A DNA stretch of 64,000 nt from UPXZ01 sp964498765 (lineage in GTDB: Bacteria > Bacteroidota > Bacteroidia > Bacteroidales > Paludibacteraceae): contig CAZCIU010000007.1 of assembly GCA_964498765.1 (NCBI GenBank), positions 1-64,000 on the forward strand, read 5' to 3'. Both the position numbers and the translations under genes were made by a program. The notes under the pieces were generated by a model. That model was not told where the DNA came from. It made no database searches and was given only the letters and a program-made list of their open reading frames with translations. Shown in pieces: positions 8,228 to 17,399 of this stretch. How positions within the stretch are numbered: position 1 is the first letter of the stretch; each line of letters begins with the position of its first letter.

Positions 8228-9595
8228 ATGAGCTCTAAAATGAACAGACGAAACTTTATTTCTACTTCAGCTGCCGGTGCAGCAGGCGCATTGCTTAGTT
8301 CCATTCCACTTGTGGGGAATGCTCAAAAAGAATTGAAACAAAAGGCTCCGAAAGCTACCAAAACTCGTGTAGCCGTGGTTGGCACTGGCTCACGTGGCAC
8401 TCGCATGTGGGGAAAACGTGTGATTGATAATTATGGTGATATTGTGGAATATGTCGGACTTTGCGACACGAATGCAGGCAGACTAGAAGCTTCCAAAAAG
8501 TATATGGGAGCAACTTGCAAGACATACACTGATTTTGATAAGATGATGAAAGAATGTAAGCCCGAGATTCTGATTGTCACAACAATGGACTCGACGCATG
8601 ATGAATTTATTATTAAAGGAATGAAATACGGCAGCGATATACTTACAGAAAAGCCGATGACTACTGATGAAGTGAAATGCCAGGCTATCCTCGATGCTCA
8701 AAAAAAATACGGCAAAGAAGTAATTGTAACGTTTAACTATCGTTTTTCTCCGCATCGTGCAAAAATCTGGGAACTAATCCACTCCGGCGAAATAGGCGAA
8801 GTGACTTCGGTGGATTTCCATTGGTATTTGGACACCAGACACGGTTCTGATTATTTTCGCCGTTGGCACAGAAAACGTGAGATTGGAGGATCACTTTGGG
8901 TACATAAATCTTCACATCATTTTGACCTGCTGGGTTGGTGGCTCAATTCGGAACCGGAAGAGGTTTTTGCATATGGACAACTTGATTTTTATGGAAAAAA
9001 CGGCAAGCAACGAGGCACTAACTGCCGTTCTTGCTCGTTTAAAAATTCGTGTGATTTCTATTGGGACGTAAACTCCAACGATTACTACAAACTGCTTTAT
9101 ACCGACAATGAGCAGCATGATGGCTACCTGAGAGATGGTTGTGTATTCAAAGAGGACATTGATATTTTTGATAAAATGTGTGCATCTATCAAGTATGCAA
9201 ACGGGGTTCAAGTCTCCTACTCGCTTACTGCTTATTCGCCTTACGAAGGCTATAGAATTGCATTTAACGGAACAAAAGGGCGCATAGATGCCTGGATTCA
9301 AGAAAGTAATCCCGTTCATGATGGGCAATACGATGAAATCATGGTCACACGGAATTTTGGCAATAGAAATTACATCCGAATTCCACAATCCGAAGGTCAC
9401 GGTGGAGGTGATAAATTGATGCATGAAAAAATCTGGAAGAAAATCAAAGATGATCCTTACAAGCAAACAGCCAATCTGCGCGATGGAGCATTTGCAATTT
9501 TGACCGGAGTAGCTGCAAGGAAAAGTTGTGACAGCGGAAAACCTATTAAACTGGCTGATTTGACCGACTTAAAACCTCAAAGTAAGAAATCGTAA
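8228..9595 (+). CDS. Tat-exported Gfo/Idh/MocA-family oxidoreductase
   Basis: The 455-residue product begins with a twin-arginine signal (NRRNFIS at about 6-12, then an Ala-rich stretch to GNAQ). A Rossmann nucleotide-binding fold follows (VAVVGTGSRGTRM at about 49-61) with the family motif EKP at about 145-147. The C-terminal domain has a Cys-rich insert (NCRSCSFKNSCDFYW). The protein should act on a sugar or sugar derivative outside the cytoplasm, with NAD(P) bound before export. It shares a message with a GH105 hydrolase 37 bases downstream, so a role in uronic-acid oligosaccharide processing is plausible. GH109 glycosidases share this fold and export route, but I see no GH109 signature strong enough to call it. 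A second possible start is Met5. Confidence 0.85.
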   Translation: MSSKMNRRNFISTSAAGAAGALLSSIPLVGNAQKELKQKAPKATKTRVAVVGTGSRGTRMWGKRVIDNYGDIVEYVGLCDTNAGRLEASKKYMGATCKTYTDFDKMMKECKPEILIVTTMDSTHDEFIIKGMKYGSDILTEKPMTTDEVKCQAILDAQKKYGKEVIVTFNYRFSPHRAKIWELIHSGEIGEVTSVDFHWYLDTRHGSDYFRRWHRKREIGGSLWVHKSSHHFDLLGWWLNSEPEEVFAYGQLDFYGKNGKQRGTNCRSCSFKNSCDFYWDVNSNDYYKLLYTDNEQHDGYLRDGCVFKEDIDIFDKMCASIKYANGVQVSYSLTAYSPYEGYRIAFNGTKGRIDAWIQESNPVHDGQYDEIMVTRNFGNRNYIRIPQSEGHGGGDKLMHEKIWKKIKDDPYKQTANLRDGAFAILTGVAARKSCDSGKPIKLADLTDLKPQSKKS

Positions 9596-9632
9596 TTTCA
9601 AAAAATTATTCAAAACGAAGATTATTCCTATT

Positions 9633-10979
9633 ATGTCTAAAAAAATATTATCCATCGGATGTCTCTTGATTTTGGTGCAAATTGCAGCTATTTCTGCTCC
9701 TTTTAGAGCTGATTCGCTTTATTCAAAATGGGCAATTGACTCTCGCATGGGCGACTTCCGCAATAAAGCAAAAACGGAGCGTTTCCTAACTCCACATAAC
9801 GCTCGCGAAGCCAGTTGGGATTACGTTTCAGGCTTAGTTGCAAAATCAATTCTGAAAGCTTGGGAGCAGTACAAAAACGAAGAATGGAGTCAATATTATT
9901 TTACAGGAGTTCAGGATTTTGCAGATAATCTTCCCATGAAGTTGGGTGAAAGCAATATAGACGATTTGAATGCCGGAAAGATATTTTTTGAACTGTACAG
10001 AGGAGCACTTGAGCGTGGTGAAATTGAGAAAGCACAAAAATACAAGGATGATGCGACCATTTGCCGAAATAAATTAAAATACAACCATACACGTATTAGT
10101 TCAGACCTGCCCGGAAGCGGTGGGTTTTGGCACAAAAAGCAGTATGTCAACCAGATGTGGCTCGACGGACTGTACATGGGTCCGGCGCTATACGCGGAAT
10201 GGCAGGGAAATTTCGGGAAGGATCTCAATAAAATCGACAATCAACAGTCTTGGGACGATATCGTAATGCAATTTGACACGATATTTCATTACACTTGGGA
10301 TGCAGAGAAGAAATTAAATTATCATGCCTGGTCAGCAGAACCCGGAAATAAAGCATCTAATTTTTGGGCAAATCCGAAAACTGGTCTTTCGCAGGAATTT
10401 TGGGGACGCGGAGTGGGATGGTTTTTTGCTGCGCTGGTAGATATGCTGGAATATATGCCGAAAAATCATGCTGCCCGAGGAAGATTAATTAATTACACAC
10501 AACTAGTTGCTGATGGACTTGCAGCCAGACAAGATACCAAAACCGGCTGCTGGTATCAACTTCTTCAGTACGATGACGCGTTGAAAGGCAGCACTTGCAA
10601 TGTGAGCAATTACCTGGAAAGTTCGGCTTCATCCATGTTTACCTATGCCTATTTTAAGGGTATTCGCTTAGGATTTTTGAACAAAAAAACCTATCAGCCT
10701 ATTGCCGAAAAAGCCTACAAAGGATTAATTGAGCAATTCGTCGTGGAAGAAGCCGATGGAAAAATCAAACTTATTCAAAGTTGTGAATCGGCTGGACTGA
10801 GCGGTACACGGAAAGGCGATGCTAACTATTATCTTTGCGGAAATGATGTAGCCATTCACAACGATACGGAAGGTAAAGTGCTCGGACCATTTATTTTGGC
10901 TAGTTTGGAGTATGAAAAAGCTTATCGTGTGAAATACAAAAATAAAGCTGTAAACAGAAAATGTAGATTGTTCAAATAA
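9633..10979 (+). CDS. Glycoside hydrolase family 105 (unsaturated rhamnogalacturonyl hydrolase-like)
   Basis: The 448-residue secreted protein has a signal peptide (ending near ISAPFRA) and an (alpha/alpha)6-barrel pattern. MWLDGLYMGPALYAEW at about 172-187 and FWGRGVGWFFAAL at about 252-264 are typical of GH105/GH88 enzymes, whose catalytic Asp is in the WLDG-type motif. These enzymes remove the unsaturated uronic acid left at the end of pectin fragments by lyases. No lyase is nearby, so the substrate supply is encoded elsewhere. The gene ends an operon with the upstream oxidoreductase and is closed by a terminator. Confidence 0.88.
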   Translation: MSKKILSIGCLLILVQIAAISAPFRADSLYSKWAIDSRMGDFRNKAKTERFLTPHNAREASWDYVSGLVAKSILKAWEQYKNEEWSQYYFTGVQDFADNLPMKLGESNIDDLNAGKIFFELYRGALERGEIEKAQKYKDDATICRNKLKYNHTRISSDLPGSGGFWHKKQYVNQMWLDGLYMGPALYAEWQGNFGKDLNKIDNQQSWDDIVMQFDTIFHYTWDAEKKLNYHAWSAEPGNKASNFWANPKTGLSQEFWGRGVGWFFAALVDMLEYMPKNHAARGRLINYTQLVADGLAARQDTKTGCWYQLLQYDDALKGSTCNVSNYLESSASSMFTYAYFKGIRLGFLNKKTYQPIAEKAYKGLIEQFVVEEADGKIKLIQSCESAGLSGTRKGDANYYLCGNDVAIHNDTEGKVLGPFILASLEYEKAYRVKYKNKAVNRKCRLFK

Positions 10980-10981
10980 AC

Positions 10982-11010
10982 AAAAAGACGGAAATTAATT
11001 CCGTCTTTTT
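10982..11010. terminator. Bidirectional terminator between convergent genes
   Basis: A 12-bp stem (10982-10993 and 10999-11010, core GACGGAA/TTCCGTC) with a 5-nt loop and A/T tails lies right after the GH105 stop codon and just past the end of the opposing coiled-coil gene. Confidence 0.9.
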
Positions 11011-11019
11011 TGTTTTGGA

Positions 11020-11358
11020 TTATTCTTCTACTTTTGGTTCTTCCGGAGCAACAACTTCGTCATCATCTCCATCAAATTTATCTTTCACGTTTTTGAAAGT
11101 AGCTTTCATTTGATCCCAAATTGAAGCTGCACCTTCTTTTACATCGTCCCAAGCATCGTCAGCCGTGTCGGCCAATTCTCTTAGTTTGGCTTTTCCTTCA
11201 GCAATTTTTGGCTCCAGGTCGTCGATAAGTTCGTCGTATTTTTCTTTCGCTTCAGCCGTAGCATCTTTCGCTTTAAGTTTCAGATTGTCTAACTTAAGTT
11301 CCAATTCGTTAAGCTGAGCATCTAATTTGGCTTGAAATTCCGATTTTTTTTCTTCCAT
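11020..11358 (-). CDS. Small charged coiled-coil protein
   Basis: Read from ATG 11358, the product is 112 residues, almost all Glu, Lys, Asp, Ala and Leu in a heptad pattern (about residues 5-65). A short Trp-containing segment (DDAWDDVKEGAASIWDQM) and an acidic Pro-rich tail follow. There is no signal peptide or membrane helix, so it is probably cytoplasmic. The open frame continues 22 codons upstream to 11424, but that extension crosses the likely promoter (TATCTTTG at 11391-11398 on the minus strand) and is not protein-like. The function is unknown; stress-related roles of similar small proteins are only analogy. Confidence 0.75.
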   Translation of the reverse strand: MEEKKSEFQAKLDAQLNELELKLDNLKLKAKDATAEAKEKYDELIDDLEPKIAEGKAKLRELADTADDAWDDVKEGAASIWDQMKATFKNVKDKFDGDDDEVVAPEEPKVEE

Positions 11359-11390
11359 ATTCTCTGATATTTTTAAAAGGTTTACACAAA

Positions 11391-11398
11391 CAAAGATA
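11391..11398 (-). promoter_or_regulatory. Promoter -7 element for the coiled-coil gene
   Basis: CAAAGATA on the plus strand is TATCTTTG on the minus strand, 33 bases before ATG 11358. It supports the shorter start. No TTG is present at the usual -33 distance. Confidence 0.5.
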
Positions 11399-11458
11399 AT
11401 TATTTTCTGATAATTATAACACACTAATCAAGAAAGTTGTTTGAGCAGAAAATAAAAA

Positions 11459-11484
11459 ACAGCCTGAAATAAATTTCAGGCTGT
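11459..11484 (-). terminator. Terminator of the amidase operon
   Basis: A stem of 11-12 bp (ACAGCCTGAA at 11459-11468, TTCAGGCTGT at 11475-11484) is followed on the minus strand by a T run. It closes the unit that ends with the amidase gene. Confidence 0.88.
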
Positions 11485-11504
11485 TCGTTTTCGGGTGCTG
11501 TGAC

Positions 11505-13934
11505 TTAATGCTTTATAATTACCGGTCTGGACACAGTTCCTTCTGTCAGTCGGATTTTCACAACGTAAGTTCCATCGGGAATTTCCGCAACATTCAGGAA
11601 GTTTTGTTTGCTTGATTTAATCAATTGACCTTGTAAATTATAAATTTCTATTTTTTCCAAAATCTGGGTGGCGTTTTTATGAATAAATATGTGGTTCCGT
11701 GCCGGATTTGGATAAATATTTACATTTTGCAACTTAAGCGACGAAACTGAAGTAGCCGCACTTCCGTAAACTAACATATTATCAATAAATACATTGCCTG
11801 TTTTTGAAAGCGGAGAAGAAGTCTGAACAAATTTCAATCCTGCAAATTTATATTTTATCTCTTTCGTTAAACTGGTCAAAGTGGTTTCTACATATTTCCA
11901 GCCGCCATAATGAATACTGTCAAGTTTCACTTCTTTCGTGTCGTTGTCCGATGCAAAAATCATATACAGTTCATTTCCTGACAAATCGCCGTAAATATGC
12001 AAACCAACAACTGAATCGCTCGTGACCTCTACAGTCGGCTGAAGCACTTTGTACGTTGCAGTTCCGCCATTAGCCTCTGTGAATGAATATTTGAAATTGT
12101 AGCTGTAAGTATTAAAGAGTTTTGTAGCCGAAGAAGTGGAAACAGTAGCTGTGTTCAGCAGATTACTGTTTTCAGTATCAGACTCTATTTTACCTTTGAT
12201 TTCAAAATTTTCAACTACAGTTTTATCCACTTTTCTTTCGTTCGAAGCTTTGAATGGGAATTTCATCGTTTCAGTAATGAAAACTCCATCCACATCTTTC
12301 ACTCCTTTTTCAAGACTGACAAAATAGTCCTGACCTGGAACCAAATCCTGACCTAATGTAAACGAAGTTGATCCGAGTGGCGCCGGGAAAGTATTATGTC
12401 TTAATGAACGTAAGTTTTTAGACAATTTATTTCCTTGCATATCAAAGACTTGCAGACCATCAATCAATTCTGAAGTCATTAGTTTTTTATCAAAAACAAA
12501 AGTGAAAGTTGGTGTTTTGTAGTCGATATTTTCTTCATTTACAAGTGGATAGGAAGCCAGCAAGCTAAGTTTATTCCGATTGGTCGTTTTAAATTGGAAA
12601 ACAAAATCATTTTCCATCGTCAATCCATCGTAATGTTTCAGCGTTTTAGCCAACGTAACCGTATAAACCGTGGATGTATCCAGCGGTGCATCCGGCACAA
12701 ATTCCATTACAAAATTTGATTCTTTGAAAACGAATTGTCCGCTCACAGCAGGCGAAATTGAGAATGCTTGCTCTGCACTTTCAACATCAATATCCCAATT
12801 AAATTTGAAACGAATAACGGAACTAGCCAGCATCAAAGTATCTTCTGTAAGCGCTTGCGGCGAATATTCAACCACAGCAGGCGGTGTGTTTCGGATTTTA
12901 TTTGGACGGATATTCGCGTAGCTGGTTTTATTCGCAGCCACCACAACTTCGGTTGTATCGCTGTGATAATCTGCATGTTTGGTTACAAGCGTGTAATTTC
13001 CAGGCTCTAAATCTTTGAAAAGATAAACTCCATTATTCAGATTATCAACCGTATAAGTTGTGTCTTTTGGCAATAAAGTTACCGTAGCACCATTAATCGG
13101 CAAATAAATATCGTGGGTGTTTGGAATTTTATTATAATTCGCTTCATTGAGCAAAAAACGATCTTTCACCACTCCGGCAATATTGCCTTTCGGTAATTCG
13201 GCTTGTTTGAAATAAGTGGCGAAGGATTTCAAAAAATGCCAGGCTTCCAACCATTTATATTCTTTATTCATTAGTCGGTAAGTTTCCGGCAAATAATCGT
13301 GATGCGAGCCTTCCGAAATCACGCCCGGCACGGTTAATCCGCGTAAAACTCCGTATCCATTGGGCCAGCCACCCATTGAAATTCTGCCGAAAGTTTTATC
13401 GCCCTGCACAGAATAACTGGAAGACCAGCTTGTAGCCTGATTTGAATACAAATTCTTGGCTATTTCGGTGCTGATAAGTCGGCTTGTTTCTGAATGCGGA
13501 GTTGGCGTAGGATAAATCCATGTGTCACCCGGACTTACACCCGAATACAGCATCAACACAGCACTCCGGGCTGTATTTCCTGCATTACTGTGAATTGAAA
13601 GCATGAAATCAGCATTCGCCTGATTAGCTGCAGCCACAATTTGAGAAAGCGGCAGATCGTCAGCAGTTGTATTTGTCACTCGCGAAATAAATGTGGTAGC
13701 ACCACGCACATCCAGCATTTCTTTCAGGTACATTCCTTTGTCAAGATTACTCACCGATTCCCAGAAACCATTTCGATCACCGAGCGTAAAAGGTGGAATA
13801 ACCACGTTTCTATCGTCGCTGTCGTAACCTCCGTGACCGGGATTGATGTAAATTCTAATGCCTGACAAATCTTGCGAAAAAACAGACATGCCAATTCCTA
13901 TTAAAAAAACAGCGGCTATTAATATCTTTTTCAT
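11505..13934 (-). CDS. T9SS-exported N-acetylmuramoyl-L-alanine amidase (Amidase_3)
   Basis: The 809-residue protein has a signal peptide and an Amidase_3 zinc domain with ligands visible as H34 (NPGHGG), E59 (GFWES) and H115 (SIHSN), and the catalytic Glu at 208 (ISEGSHH). It should cut the bond between MurNAc and the peptide in peptidoglycan. A carboxypeptidase-like beta domain follows (about 255-345, GATVTLLPKDTTYTVDN), then bacterial Ig-like domains of the SbsA/Big_5 type (about 355-570), a carbohydrate-binding-like beta region, and a type IX sorting domain (about 735-809, VNIYPNPARNHIFIH to VIIKH). It is thus a secreted or surface enzyme. It is the last gene of a unit with two NAGPA-type glycosidases and a propeller protein, 15 bases after the latter. 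Its size and binding domains suggest attack on foreign rather than own cell wall. Confidence 0.92.
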   Translation of the reverse strand: MKKILIAAVFLIGIGMSVFSQDLSGIRIYINPGHGGYDSDDRNVVIPPFTLGDRNGFWESVSNLDKGMYLKEMLDVRGATTFISRVTNTTADDLPLSQIVAAANQANADFMLSIHSNAGNTARSAVLMLYSGVSPGDTWIYPTPTPHSETSRLISTEIAKNLYSNQATSWSSSYSVQGDKTFGRISMGGWPNGYGVLRGLTVPGVISEGSHHDYLPETYRLMNKEYKWLEAWHFLKSFATYFKQAELPKGNIAGVVKDRFLLNEANYNKIPNTHDIYLPINGATVTLLPKDTTYTVDNLNNGVYLFKDLEPGNYTLVTKHADYHSDTTEVVVAANKTSYANIRPNKIRNTPPAVVEYSPQALTEDTLMLASSVIRFKFNWDIDVESAEQAFSISPAVSGQFVFKESNFVMEFVPDAPLDTSTVYTVTLAKTLKHYDGLTMENDFVFQFKTTNRNKLSLLASYPLVNEENIDYKTPTFTFVFDKKLMTSELIDGLQVFDMQGNKLSKNLRSLRHNTFPAPLGSTSFTLGQDLVPGQDYFVSLEKGVKDVDGVFITETMKFPFKASNERKVDKTVVENFEIKGKIESDTENSNLLNTATVSTSSATKLFNTYSYNFKYSFTEANGGTATYKVLQPTVEVTSDSVVGLHIYGDLSGNELYMIFASDNDTKEVKLDSIHYGGWKYVETTLTSLTKEIKYKFAGLKFVQTSSPLSKTGNVFIDNMLVYGSAATSVSSLKLQNVNIYPNPARNHIFIHKNATQILEKIEIYNLQGQLIKSSKQNFLNVAEIPDGTYVVKIRLTEGTVSRPVIIKH

Positions 13935-13949
13935 TTTATTGAATTCTAA

Positions 13950-14861
13950 TTAGTTAATTGTAATTTCAGACATAATCAATTTGCCTTCCAAGGTGCTGTA
14001 AACAATTTTTCCGGCTTTGCCAGAAGCGGTTGGATACATGGCAATGTGATTTTGATTGCTGATTTGTTTCTTTATTTTCCCATCAAGAGACTGCATGGTC
14101 ACAACCGATGAAGTCACAAATTCACCGTTGTCCTTGTCCTGCATTCCTACAACAAATTTATCATTAAACCACACAGGAGCATTCAAATAGCCGATATTGG
14201 CAACGATATTCCCTTTCAAATCACAAACATACGTTCCTTTTCCAAGAGCAGTAAATAAGATTTTAGTGTTATCCGGCGAAAGTGAAACCCAGATATAATT
14301 GATATTTTCACCTTTAATTGGTTTTAATTCAGCTCGTTTCCCATCAGAATAAACGTAAATTTTGAGATCTTCAGAGCTTATATAAACCGGAATGGCAGCT
14401 TTGGTTCTTCCAAAAGTAGTTTTATAAAGTCGATTATCAGCTTGAATTATCGCACCATTGTGATAGCCGCGAGCAGTACGCAAATTTCGCTGAGGTTCCA
14501 TCATTCTCACTTCTTTACCGGATTTCAAATCGTAGCTTTCGAGTGCATCGAATCGTCTTCCGCGTTCGAAATTCGTATTTCTAAAGAAAATTTTCGAATT
14601 ATCATTGCTGAAAATTGGCTCATAACCCGAATTTTGAACTGTAGAAATTGTCTTTTCTTCTTTCGTATCTAAATTATAGAAATACAAACCTTTGTAACTA
14701 TCTGCAGAATACAAAAGCATATTTCCATCTTCATTCAACACCGGGAAATGAGCTGTTTTATTGATACTTACAGGCAATTCATATTGCGATTTTACCTGAA
14801 TATTCTGTGCTTGAAGGAAAAATCCGGCTCCAAGCAATAGGATAATAAGTTTTAGTTTCAT
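13950..14861 (-). CDS. Secreted beta-propeller protein (PD40/TolB-like)
   Basis: The 303-residue product has a signal peptide (MKLKLIILLLGAGFFLQAQ) and about six propeller blades with the PD40 pattern (FPVLNEDGNMLLYSADSYKGLYFYNLDT; ISLSPDNTKILFT-type repeats). It lacks a T9SS domain and a lipobox, so it is probably periplasmic. No catalytic residues are evident; such proteins usually bind partners or ligands. It sits 18 bases after the second NAGPA gene and 15 bases before the amidase gene, so it belongs to the same process. Confidence 0.8.
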   Translation of the reverse strand: MKLKLIILLLGAGFFLQAQNIQVKSQYELPVSINKTAHFPVLNEDGNMLLYSADSYKGLYFYNLDTKEEKTISTVQNSGYEPIFSNDNSKIFFRNTNFERGRRFDALESYDLKSGKEVRMMEPQRNLRTARGYHNGAIIQADNRLYKTTFGRTKAAIPVYISSEDLKIYVYSDGKRAELKPIKGENINYIWVSLSPDNTKILFTALGKGTYVCDLKGNIVANIGYLNAPVWFNDKFVVGMQDKDNGEFVTSSVVTMQSLDGKIKKQISNQNHIAMYPTASGKAGKIVYSTLEGKLIMSEITIN

Positions 14862-14879
14862 AATCTGTATTTTTATGTA

Positions 14880-17363
14880 TTACTTTACTATTAATTTCAC
14901 TGTTTCCGACTGATTGTCGTATCTGATTTCGAGAATATAAGTTCCGCTCTGAGGCTTAAATCCTAACTGTAAACTACCTGAAACTGGTTTTCCAAAACTT
15001 TCAGAATATATTTGCTGTCCCGCAAGATTATACATTTGAATGCTGAGATTTTTGTTTTTCAATGTTTCATCCAGATTGATGGTCAGTGGATAATTTTTTT
15101 CGAGCGGATTGGGAAAAATCTGAAACAAATTCGGTTTTTCAGATGCAAGATAACTAACAATATAATCTTTGAAACTTAGCGCAATTTCCTTAATGGCAAG
15201 CGTACAAGGCTTTGTGGAAGTCATTTTTGCGGCATCCAGGTAGAAACTCACATTGTCAAATTTAATTGGATAAATGGCTCTGTCACTCGCATCAAAAATC
15301 AAATCTACCGGAATATCCAGCGAAAAATCGGTGTTTTGTTTAAATGATGTAAAGTCATAAACCGATTTCACACCGATATTATTTTGTAAGGTAAATATTG
15401 CTTTCGACATGGCCATATCACCCATATTCATCACGAATTTCACTGTATCAGGAAGTCCGTAAAACCGCTTAATGTTCGTTAATCTGATAAAAGGAGCTCG
15501 TCCGGCAGCATATACAAAATTCACTGCAGAACCAGTAGTCCAGTTTTCGGGAAGATTTTCCTGATTTAACTTTGCATTTAGAAATGATGAAGCGGTCATT
15601 GTCCAATCTTTCTGCAAAATACTATCACCGGTCATTACTGGAGCAGAAGGAATTTCAACTTTCACCATCAAGCTATCGGTAAGTTCATCAATGCTTCCGG
15701 TCAGTTTTGAAATGCCGTTTTTCAATGCAGAAACGACTCCAGCATTGACGCTGCAAATCTCCGGATTTTCAATTTTCCAATCAAAAGCGGCTGCCGAAAT
15801 CATCGCATCTCCGGCTGTTGTGCTTGCGATTATTTCAATGGGATATTCTCTTCGATTATCAATCAGAACTGTGTCCAAACGAATTTTCATTCCCGAAACA
15901 GGCAAAAAACTAATGTCAATCGTAGTTACGACATTGCCATTGTAAGTTGCTGTGATTTTTCCGGGAGTATTTCCATTCGCGATGAATTTATTTCCGGAAA
16001 TCGTACCTAAAGAAGGCGGACAAGAAAGTTCAACGCCTTGCAAATCTGGATTTAAAAGCACACCATATTTATTGTAGGCATAGAATTTAGGAATATATTC
16101 ACCCAAATACGGCAGCGCAAAGGAGTTTTTATACGGAATTATTATTCCTATTTCGTTATCTTCGGGAGCGGTAGAAATCACCAAAACTCCATTCCCAACC
16201 GCACGTTCGACACCGCCTGAAGGAGCATTCACGATTTGCTGATTATTCGCAAACATAACCGAAGAACCGCCACCATCAAGATTAACGGCATTCCAGGCAC
16301 CTACAGCCTTAAAAAGTTCACCAAATGGTTGCAGATCAAGTCCTGCCGAAAGTCCTGAACGACCATCTGCCACAATCATATACACGCGTGTGCTGTCTTG
16401 CGAGAATCCCATACCGGTTCGCGGATTAAGTCCGGAAGCGGCCGTTTTGGCTTCGTCTTGCGGGATTCCATGCTTCAAAACAATGCAATCACTTCCACCA
16501 ACTTGCTCTTTGAAATCCGAAAGTTCATCAGGCGTGGTTCTCAACTGTGTGCGAAATGCCATTTTCACTTCAGAACCAACAGAAAGCGATTGTAAAAAAG
16601 TGGATGCACCATCACGACCATGCAAAACCGCTTTTCCGGCAGGAATTGCACTTGCGCCTGTGTTTGCTGCCACACTTTCCACTATGCAAACGACAGTATC
16701 ATTTCCACCGATTTTGAATTTATCGCCTTCTTTAGGGCGAAAAATTACTTTGGTTCCTCCGGCGATTGCACTAGTAGAAGTTCCAAATTTATCGGTATAA
16801 AGTGTCAGAAAATCAGTAGCATTCGGCTCCCACTCTAGTCTGAGCATATTTACAGTGTGAATTCGGGTTTTATTTTCTCCGCTGATTAAATCAGCACGAA
16901 AATTTATTCGGTCAACGTATGGTTTTTTGTTTTTTCCAAGAATAAAAGATGCTCTGCCGGTCGGATTGGCAATAATTTCACCATTTAGAAACTGTCCGCT
17001 TCTCGGGATTCCAATTTCCGGAGTATCCTGATAAAAGTAAAAGTCACCGTTCGTTCCTCCAACCACCAAATGTCCGGGTGCGTCTTTGCGTTTTGCCATT
17101 TTCGTAGGCTGCTCGGTAGCAACAGCTCTGTCACCTGCTTTTACGGTTTCAATCATATTGTACGGATTTTTCAAATCCACTTCCATGACTTGAAAATTAA
17201 GCGGATAGCCTGGCAATCTGTACGATGAATGATACACTCCAGGACCGATTTGCATCTGATATAGCAGCGTATCTACACTATAATTCTTTCCTTCGATACT
17301 TATTCCCTGTGAATATAAAGTCAAAGAAAATACTGAAAACAAAGAAATAAAAAATAGCTTCAT
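14880..17363 (-). CDS. T9SS-exported phosphodiester glycosidase (NAGPA family), copy 2
   Basis: The 827-residue protein has a signal peptide, an NAGPA/DUF2233 catalytic domain with NPRTGMGFS (313-321), VADGR (331-335) and NLDGGGSS (361-368), then an Ig-like region (about 430-590), a beta-sandwich region, and a type IX sorting domain (about 755-827, IFPNPLEKNYPLTINL to VKLIVK). The family is known from the human uncovering enzyme, which removes GlcNAc from a phosphodiester. Bacterial members are thought to cut sugar-phosphate diester bonds. This fits a substrate such as a wall polymer or exopolymer with sugar-1-phosphate links. The second half is nearly the same as the neighbouring copy, while the catalytic half is much more diverged. 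Confidence 0.92.
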   Translation of the reverse strand: MKLFFISLFSVFSLTLYSQGISIEGKNYSVDTLLYQMQIGPGVYHSSYRLPGYPLNFQVMEVDLKNPYNMIETVKAGDRAVATEQPTKMAKRKDAPGHLVVGGTNGDFYFYQDTPEIGIPRSGQFLNGEIIANPTGRASFILGKNKKPYVDRINFRADLISGENKTRIHTVNMLRLEWEPNATDFLTLYTDKFGTSTSAIAGGTKVIFRPKEGDKFKIGGNDTVVCIVESVAANTGASAIPAGKAVLHGRDGASTFLQSLSVGSEVKMAFRTQLRTTPDELSDFKEQVGGSDCIVLKHGIPQDEAKTAASGLNPRTGMGFSQDSTRVYMIVADGRSGLSAGLDLQPFGELFKAVGAWNAVNLDGGGSSVMFANNQQIVNAPSGGVERAVGNGVLVISTAPEDNEIGIIIPYKNSFALPYLGEYIPKFYAYNKYGVLLNPDLQGVELSCPPSLGTISGNKFIANGNTPGKITATYNGNVVTTIDISFLPVSGMKIRLDTVLIDNRREYPIEIIASTTAGDAMISAAAFDWKIENPEICSVNAGVVSALKNGISKLTGSIDELTDSLMVKVEIPSAPVMTGDSILQKDWTMTASSFLNAKLNQENLPENWTTGSAVNFVYAAGRAPFIRLTNIKRFYGLPDTVKFVMNMGDMAMSKAIFTLQNNIGVKSVYDFTSFKQNTDFSLDIPVDLIFDASDRAIYPIKFDNVSFYLDAAKMTSTKPCTLAIKEIALSFKDYIVSYLASEKPNLFQIFPNPLEKNYPLTINLDETLKNKNLSIQMYNLAGQQIYSESFGKPVSGSLQLGFKPQSGTYILEIRYDNQSETVKLIVK

Positions 17364-17399
17364 TGTTAGGTTTTATTTTTAAATACGTTTATTGAAAAA

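Noticed and set aside
8912..9466. Antisense open frame (184 codons) opposite the oxidoreductase
   Set aside because: It mirrors the coding strand of a well-supported gene and shows no signal, motif or promoter.
8228..9595. GH109 alpha-N-acetylgalactosaminidase
   Set aside because: Fold and Tat signal fit, but the sequence features seen are general to Gfo/Idh/MocA proteins and context (GH105) points elsewhere.
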